A stretch of 64,000 nt of DNA from NCBI GenBank assembly GCA_963808725.1, contig CAWEGO010000002.1, positions 1,550,001 to 1,614,000 on the forward strand. The letters run 5' to 3'. The position numbers and the translations under genes were made by a program. The stretch comes from JAHFUA01 sp963808725 (lineage in GTDB: Bacteria > Acidobacteriota > Terriglobia > Terriglobales > Acidobacteriaceae). The notes beneath the pieces are model-generated. The model did not search any database, had not been told where the DNA came from, and saw only the letters and a list, made by a program, of their open reading frames with translations. Within the stretch, counting starts at the first letter, position 1. Each line of letters starts with the position of its first letter. Below are positions 59,823 through 64,000 of the stretch, in pieces.

Positions 59823-60495
59823 CACGGAAGCCGAAGCCGTTCACCGCACAGCGTTGCAGGTGCCGTACCGCGACCTGGACCAGCAGCGCGAGACCGCCAC
59901 GCTGGGCATGTTCGTCTTCCTGCTCACCGAGATGATGATGTTCGGCGGGCTGTTCTGCGCCTACCTGGTGTACCGCGCGCTGTACTTCCCGTCGTTCTTG
60001 GAAGCCAGCAAGCACATGGACCTGACCATCGGCGCGGTGAACACCGCGGTGCTGATCTGCAGCAGCCTGACCATGGTGCTGGGAGTCCAGGCTGCGCAGC
60101 AGGGCCGCCGCAACGCCATCGTGATGTGGTTGGTGCTCACGATGCTGTTCGGCTGCACGTTTCTGGCGCTGAAAGGCGTGGAGTACCACCACCACTGGCA
60201 CATGCATGAGGTGCCAGGCATTAACTTCGATTTCTCGTCGAGCGTTCCGCTGGTGGACGTTGGCAAAGTACAGCTCTTCTTCTCGCTCTACTTCATCATG
60301 ACCGGGCTGCACGCGCTGCACATGCTGATCGGCATTGGCCTGGTGACGTGGATCACGATCGGCGCTTACAAGGGGCGCTACTCACCGGCGTATCACAACC
60401 CCGTGGAGAACGTCGGTCTCTATTGGCACTTTGTGGATATTGTCTGGATCTACCTGTTCCCGCTCCTATACCTGATCAGCCAGATGCACACTTGA
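59812..60495 (+). CDS. coxC: Cytochrome c oxidase subunit III
   Basis: A 227-aa protein with about five helices: FVFLLTEMMMFGGLFCAYLVY, KGVEYHHHW, LHALHMLIGIGLVTW and VGLYWHFVDIVWIYLFPLLYL, the subunit III signature. Start is a TTG inside the coxA 3' end (59812). No catalytic role. Confidence 0.93.
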   Translation: MSPSTEAEAVHRTALQVPYRDLDQQRETATLGMFVFLLTEMMMFGGLFCAYLVYRALYFPSFLEASKHMDLTIGAVNTAVLICSSLTMVLGVQAAQQGRRNAIVMWLVLTMLFGCTFLALKGVEYHHHWHMHEVPGINFDFSSSVPLVDVGKVQLFFSLYFIMTGLHALHMLIGIGLVTWITIGAYKGRYSPAYHNPVENVGLYWHFVDIVWIYLFPLLYLISQMHT

Positions 60496-60496
60496 T

Positions 60497-60784
60497 ATGG
60501 CAGAACACGTCGCTACGAAAAAGACTTACGTCGTTACCTGGGCCACGCTGCTGGCCATGACGCTGATCACCACGCTGGTGGCCTTCGTGGACCTGGGCCG
60601 CTTCAACACCGTAGTGGCGCTGGCCATCGCCACCTTCAAAGCGTCGCTGGTGGTGCTCTTCTTCATGGGCGCCAAGTACACGCCGCGTCTGATGCGCGTG
60701 GTGATCATCTGCGGCCTCTTTTTCCTGGGGCTGCTGCTGGCCTTCAGCATGGTCGATTACCTGACCCGGCTGTGGCCGGCATAG
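60497..60784 (+). CDS. coxD: Cytochrome c oxidase subunit IV family protein
   Basis: A 95-aa protein with three hydrophobic helices (ATLLAMTLITTLVAFVDLG, VVALAIATFKASLVVLFFMG, VIICGLFFLGLLLAFSMVD), typical of the small prokaryotic subunit IV (KASLVVLFFMG motif). It starts one base after the coxC stop and closes the operon. No ctaA, ctaB or ctaG follow. Confidence 0.9.
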   Translation: MAEHVATKKTYVVTWATLLAMTLITTLVAFVDLGRFNTVVALAIATFKASLVVLFFMGAKYTPRLMRVVIICGLFFLGLLLAFSMVDYLTRLWPA

Positions 60785-60794
60785 GGTTCCACGC

Positions 60795-60905
60795 ATGTAG
60801 CGCCGGCATCTTGCCGGCTGTCTTGAGGGCATCCTGCCCTCAGGCGTGGGCAAGTTTCCGACTGGCCCGTGTGGGCGAGACGCCTACACCGACAGCCGCC
60901 GGGAC
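60795..60905. repeat. Palindromic intergenic repeats after coxD
   Basis: Two hairpins: GCCGGCATCTTGCCGGC and GAGGGCATCCTGCCCTC, followed by GGGCGAGACGCCTACACCGACAG-type sequence. They are recognisable as the widespread short palindromes. No U-tract is present; they could still slow or stop transcription downstream of coxD. Confidence 0.6.
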
Positions 60906-60912
60906 GGCGGCG

Positions 60913-61749
60913 TTACTTCGCGGCAGCCGGCTGCGGCTCAAGTTTGCGGAAGGCTTTGGCCAGGCCTTCGACGATGTCCGTCTTGCCCTCGCCCTTGATC
61001 TCCAGCAGCAGCGGCGGAGCCTGCGGCGCCGAGCGCAGCAGGTTCATGGTTTCTTCCCAGTTCACGGTGCCGTCGCCGGGCCAGAGGTGATCGTCGCTCA
61101 GGCCGGCGTTATCGTGCACGTGGGTGGAGCGGACCAGCGGCTTGAGCAGCGCGAACGCCTGCGGCACGCCACCCATGATATGCGCGTGCCCGACGTCGAA
61201 GCAGACTCCGACATCATCGAAGTGGGCATTGTGGATGAGCTCCACCAGGCGCTCCGGCGTGGAGAGCTCGTTGGGGATGTTCTCCAGCAGCAGCGTGACC
61301 CCCAGCGGCTTGGCGAAGGCCTTCAGATGCTCGATCGAGGTCATGGCGGCCTCGGACTTCCTCGGGTCCCCATCCTCGCCGCTGGTGCCGACATGCTGCA
61401 CCAGGAAGCGGAACGGGAGCTGCTCGGCCACCTCGATGGCGCGCTTGATCTCATCCATGGCCTCGATGCGGGCGCGCTTGTCGAGCGAGGCGATGTTGAC
61501 CGGCGGCGAGCCGCGGCGTCCCCACTCGTATTCGCTGTACATGGGCGAGTGAATGGAGTTGAGCGGGATGCCTTTCTCGCGGAACCAGTCGCCGATCTCC
61601 TTCACGTGGGAGCGACGGTTGGCGTAGTCGAAGTGGCCGCGCGCGCCGAAGATCTCGATGGTTTCGGCGCCGGCCTGGAGCAGGCCGTCGAGCAGCCCGC
61701 CGTGCAGCCGCTCCCGTACGTAGACGTGGGTGGAAATCGCTTTCAGCAT
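60913..61749 (-). CDS. Sugar phosphate isomerase/epimerase (AP endonuclease family 2, TIM barrel)
   Basis: A 278-aa TIM-barrel protein. Likely metal ligands: Glu in TIEIFGARGHFD, His in FLVQHVG, Glu in TLLLENIPN, Asp/His in CFDVGHAHIMGG, and His in THVHDNAGLSDDHLWPGDGTVNW, then Glu in LLEIKGEG. This order fits xylose isomerase-like family members. The substrate is unknown. It is convergent with coxD. Confidence 0.85.
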   Translation of the reverse strand: MLKAISTHVYVRERLHGGLLDGLLQAGAETIEIFGARGHFDYANRRSHVKEIGDWFREKGIPLNSIHSPMYSEYEWGRRGSPPVNIASLDKRARIEAMDEIKRAIEVAEQLPFRFLVQHVGTSGEDGDPRKSEAAMTSIEHLKAFAKPLGVTLLLENIPNELSTPERLVELIHNAHFDDVGVCFDVGHAHIMGGVPQAFALLKPLVRSTHVHDNAGLSDDHLWPGDGTVNWEETMNLLRSAPQAPPLLLEIKGEGKTDIVEGLAKAFRKLEPQPAAAK

Positions 61750-61786
61750 AATTGCTTCCCTGTTAAGACAAACTTTTTATTAGAGT

Positions 61787-61860
61787 TGTCATCCTGAGCG
61801 ACCGAGGGTTCCCGCCCGCTTTATCCAGGGCGGGAAACGGTCGCGAAGGACCTTGGTTCT
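61787..61860. repeat. Half copy of the interspersed repeat element (copy E)
   Basis: It begins TGTCATCCTGAGCGACCGAGG and has an internal CCCGCCC...GGGCGGG hairpin, then CGCGAAGGACCTTGG, but lacks the inverted right end. It lies between ggt and the TIM-barrel gene. Confidence 0.55.
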
Positions 61861-61901
61861 TTTGAACCAAGATTCCACGCAAAGCATCTGCCGCTCAAAT
61901 T

Positions 61902-63629
61902 CTAATACCCTCCCGCCCTGCCTTGATACCGGCTGTCGCTGGCGCCCAGGCGTTCGCCCGTTTTGGGATCGACGGCCACGCACTCCACATCGCCCCAGCG
62001 CCCGCGCCATTTGCCGCGCTCGTTATAACCCTCCTCGATTTTGTGTCCCATGGCCGCCAGCCGGTTTCCCACGGCGGGAGAGAAGCCGTCCTTCTCCACG
62101 CGCAGCACGTCCGGCATCCATTGATGGTGGAAGCGTGGAGCGTCCACCGCCTGCTGGATGTTCATCCCATAGTCGATCACGTTGACCAGGACTTCCGCCA
62201 CCGCGGTGATGATCCTGGGTCCGCCGCGCGAACCGAGCACCATGAACAGGCGGCCGTCCTTGAGCACGATGGTGGGCGCCATGGCGGAGAGCGGCCGCTT
62301 GCCGGGAGCGATGGCGTTGGCCTCGCCCTGCAGCAGGCCGAACATGTTGGGCGCCCCAGGCTTGGAGGTGAAGTCGTCCATGTCGTCGTTGAGCAGGAAG
62401 CCGAGCCCCTCGGCGGTAACGCGCGATCCGAAGAGATCGTTAAGCGTATAGGTAACAGCGACGGCGTTGCCGGCGGCATCGATGACGGAGTAGTGTGTCG
62501 TGTGATCGGATTCTGCAGCGCTGGCCACGCGGTCGAGCTTGTCGAACACCTGCACCGGGCGGCGCAAGTCCACGCTGGGAGTGGCGCGATGCGGATCGAT
62601 GGTCTCCCGCCAGGCCGCAGCGTAGTACTTGTCCAGGAGCGCGGCCACGGGCAGGCTGGCGAAATCAGGATCGCCGAGCAGTTCGGCGCGATCAAAGAAG
62701 ACGCGGCGAAAGGCCTCGGCCACCAGATGGACGGACTCGGCCGACCCGCTGCCGAGCTTGGCCAGGTCGTAGCCTTCCAGGATGTTGAGCGCCTCGATCA
62801 ATGCGATCCCGCCCGAGGACGGCGGCGGCGCGGCGATGATCTCGTATCCGCGATAGCTGCCCCGCACCGGCTCGCGCTCCTTCACTTCGTAGGCCGCCAG
62901 GTCCTTGGCCGTGATGAGACCACCGCCCTTCTGGAGCGCGGCTGCCAGCTCCTGCCCCAGCGCGCCGTGGTAGAAACTGTCGGGATCGGCGGCGATGCGC
63001 TCAAGAGTCCGCGCCAGGTCCGGCTGCTTGAAGGTATCGCCCGGCTGATAATAATGGCCGTCACGCTGGAAGATGCGGCGCGTCTCGGCAAACGCACCCA
63101 GGGAAGGATCGCGGAGCCGGCGCGCGTCATGCTCGGAGAGAGCAAAGCCCTGCCCTGCCAGGCGGATCGCCGGCGCCATCACCTGCGCCAGCGTCAGCTT
63201 GCCGAATTTTTTCTCGGCATAGGCCAGTCCGGCGACGGACGCCGGCACCGCGATGGCGCGATAGCCGACCACGCTGGCATCCGGTGAAGGGTTGCCCTGG
63301 GCGTCGAGGTACATGTCGCGCGTGGCGGCAGCCGGCGCCTTTTCGCGGAAATCGACGAAATGCGCACGGCCATCGGCCAGACGCAGCAGCATGAATCCGC
63401 CGCCGCCCAAATTGCCGGCCTCTGGAAGTACGACCGCCAGCGCGAATCCGGTGGCCACGGCGGCGTCCACCGCATTGCCGCCTTGCCGCATGGCCTCGAC
63501 TCCCGCCCGCGACGCCAGCTCGTGTCCGCTGGCCACCATGGCGTGAGGCGCACGGACTGGAGCTACGGTCGCAGCCGTCGCCGTTGAGGCGATAACAAGT
63601 AAAATCAATGACTTACGCAGGGTTGGCAT
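61902..63629 (-). CDS. ggt: Gamma-glutamyltranspeptidase
   Basis: About 575 aa. A signal peptide (MPTLRKSLILLVIASTATAATV) then the Ntn-hydrolase precursor: ASRAGVEAMRQGGNAVDAAVATGFAL, GGGGFMLLRLADG. The maturation site is in ESDHTTHYSVIDAAGNAV (catalytic Thr of TTH), followed by GFLLNDDMDDF and LGSRGGPRIITAV. It self-cleaves into two chains and transfers or hydrolyses gamma-glutamyl groups, for example of glutathione, in the periplasm. ATG 63629 gives the best signal peptide; the frame opens to 63683. Confidence 0.93.
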   Translation of the reverse strand: MPTLRKSLILLVIASTATAATVAPVRAPHAMVASGHELASRAGVEAMRQGGNAVDAAVATGFALAVVLPEAGNLGGGGFMLLRLADGRAHFVDFREKAPAAATRDMYLDAQGNPSPDASVVGYRAIAVPASVAGLAYAEKKFGKLTLAQVMAPAIRLAGQGFALSEHDARRLRDPSLGAFAETRRIFQRDGHYYQPGDTFKQPDLARTLERIAADPDSFYHGALGQELAAALQKGGGLITAKDLAAYEVKEREPVRGSYRGYEIIAAPPPSSGGIALIEALNILEGYDLAKLGSGSAESVHLVAEAFRRVFFDRAELLGDPDFASLPVAALLDKYYAAAWRETIDPHRATPSVDLRRPVQVFDKLDRVASAAESDHTTHYSVIDAAGNAVAVTYTLNDLFGSRVTAEGLGFLLNDDMDDFTSKPGAPNMFGLLQGEANAIAPGKRPLSAMAPTIVLKDGRLFMVLGSRGGPRIITAVAEVLVNVIDYGMNIQQAVDAPRFHHQWMPDVLRVEKDGFSPAVGNRLAAMGHKIEEGYNERGKWRGRWGDVECVAVDPKTGERLGASDSRYQGRAGGY

Positions 63630-63719
63630 GGGCCTCGCGCAGGGCAAGTATTTGAGGCTAGCCCAGCGTTGGGCGGGAGTCAAATGGAGTTGTATGTCGG
63701 TAGTGTCAGCCTGGTCGAA

Positions 63720-64000
63720 TCAGGCTTCGGTGAGTTGCCCCTTCAGCAACTCTTCGAGGTACTTGGCCATTACGGAAACATCGAGCTTGCCTTGATCCCA
63801 AGCGTGGTCGGCGGCTTCCAGTGCAGCATAGTAAGGCGCTCGGTTTTCGCGTATGCGTTCCGGCACAATTTTCTTCCCGGCAAGCAACTTGCCATGTTTC
63901 ACGCAGATCAAGTAGTAGCAGGCCGCCCTAGCTGTCCTTCCATTGCCTTCAACGAAAGGGTGAATCCAATTCAGCCTCCACAGGGCATACGCTGCAAGCC
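63720..64000 (-). CDS. Fic-family protein (3' part only)
   Basis: The last ~93 residues of a Fic-domain protein; the gene continues beyond the right edge. The motif HPFVEGNGRTAR (catalytic His, and Gly/Asn for phosphate binding) is followed by a short C-terminal helical tail (YYAALEAADHAWDQGKLDVSVMAKYLEELLKGQL). Fic proteins attach AMP to targets. The self-inhibiting helix, if present, is not in view. Whether it is part of a toxin-antitoxin pair cannot be told. Confidence 0.9.
   Translation of the reverse strand, partial: LAAYALWRLNWIHPFVEGNGRTARAACYYLICVKHGKLLAGKKIVPERIRENRAPYYAALEAADHAWDQGKLDVSVMAKYLEELLKGQLTEA

Noticed and set aside
61923..63287. A 454-aa plus-strand frame over ggt
   Set aside because: The gamma-glutamyltranspeptidase motifs are on the minus strand and intact.

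Overview
The window looks like a chromosomal segment of a free-living, aerobic, GC-rich Gram-negative bacterium, most probably an acidobacterium (Terriglobia-like). This is inferred from four things: an alternative complex III plus caa3-type oxidase cluster, an EF-P with a PGNLRAF tip loop, the abundance of short palindromic intergenic repeats, and many DUF3857/TPR, PilZ, GAF and bEBP regulators. No plasmid, phage or CRISPR signature was seen. Coordinates are given with the start codon I prefer; where a start is uncertain the entry says so.

Region by region. (1) 1-8.5 kb is a locus rich in duplications. It holds three Flp-type (type IVb) pilin genes, all on the minus strand, each preceded by a copy of the same ~200-bp upstream block with a GCGTCGCA-N4-TGCGACGC palindrome. 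It also holds two ICMT-like methyltransferase paralogues, two GT87/DUF2029-like membrane proteins (each broken by one frameshift) and a SGNH-like/TPR protein. (2) 8.6-18.4 kb is regulatory and envelope: a GT-C-like membrane protein, a sigma-54 activator with a degenerate receiver, a divergent NarL-type kinase/regulator pair, PilZ, small secreted proteins, a J-domain protein and a GAF-ANTAR protein. (3) 18.7-24 kb is a nitrite assimilation and siroheme operon (nirA, nirC, cysG-N, cobA, hemD) ending in a narK remnant. The GAF-ANTAR antiterminator is divergent from it, and two tandem hexaloop hairpins lie in the nirA leader. (4) 24-32 kb has a diguanylate cyclase, a PilZ protein, a tandem USP and a liv-type branched-chain amino acid transporter interrupted by an unknown gene. 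(5) 32-44 kb is mostly housekeeping: a cheA remnant, tRNA-Pro, purM, purN, a PP2C phosphatase, apt, acyP, efp, a zinc-ribbon/HEPN-like protein, TonB C-terminal debris beside an intact TonB-like gene, a PadR-linked methyltransferase, YtxH, MaoC and STAS. (6) 44.3-47.5 kb is one large DUF3857/transglutaminase/TPR protein. (7) 47.9-60.8 kb is a complete respiratory cluster, actABCDEF - small membrane protein - sco - coxBACD, which would move electrons from quinol through alternative complex III to an A2-type caa3 oxidase. (8) 60.9-64 kb has a TIM-barrel isomerase, gamma-glutamyltranspeptidase and the 3' end of a Fic gene.

The most interesting points are: the triplicated pilin/palindrome cassettes beside a bEBP gene; a cluster of GCAA/TTGC dyads between the bEBP and kinase genes; paired hexaloop hairpins in the nirA leader opposite a GAF-ANTAR gene; and an interspersed inverted-repeat element whose right end supplies the N-terminal codons of both actE and the SCO-like gene.
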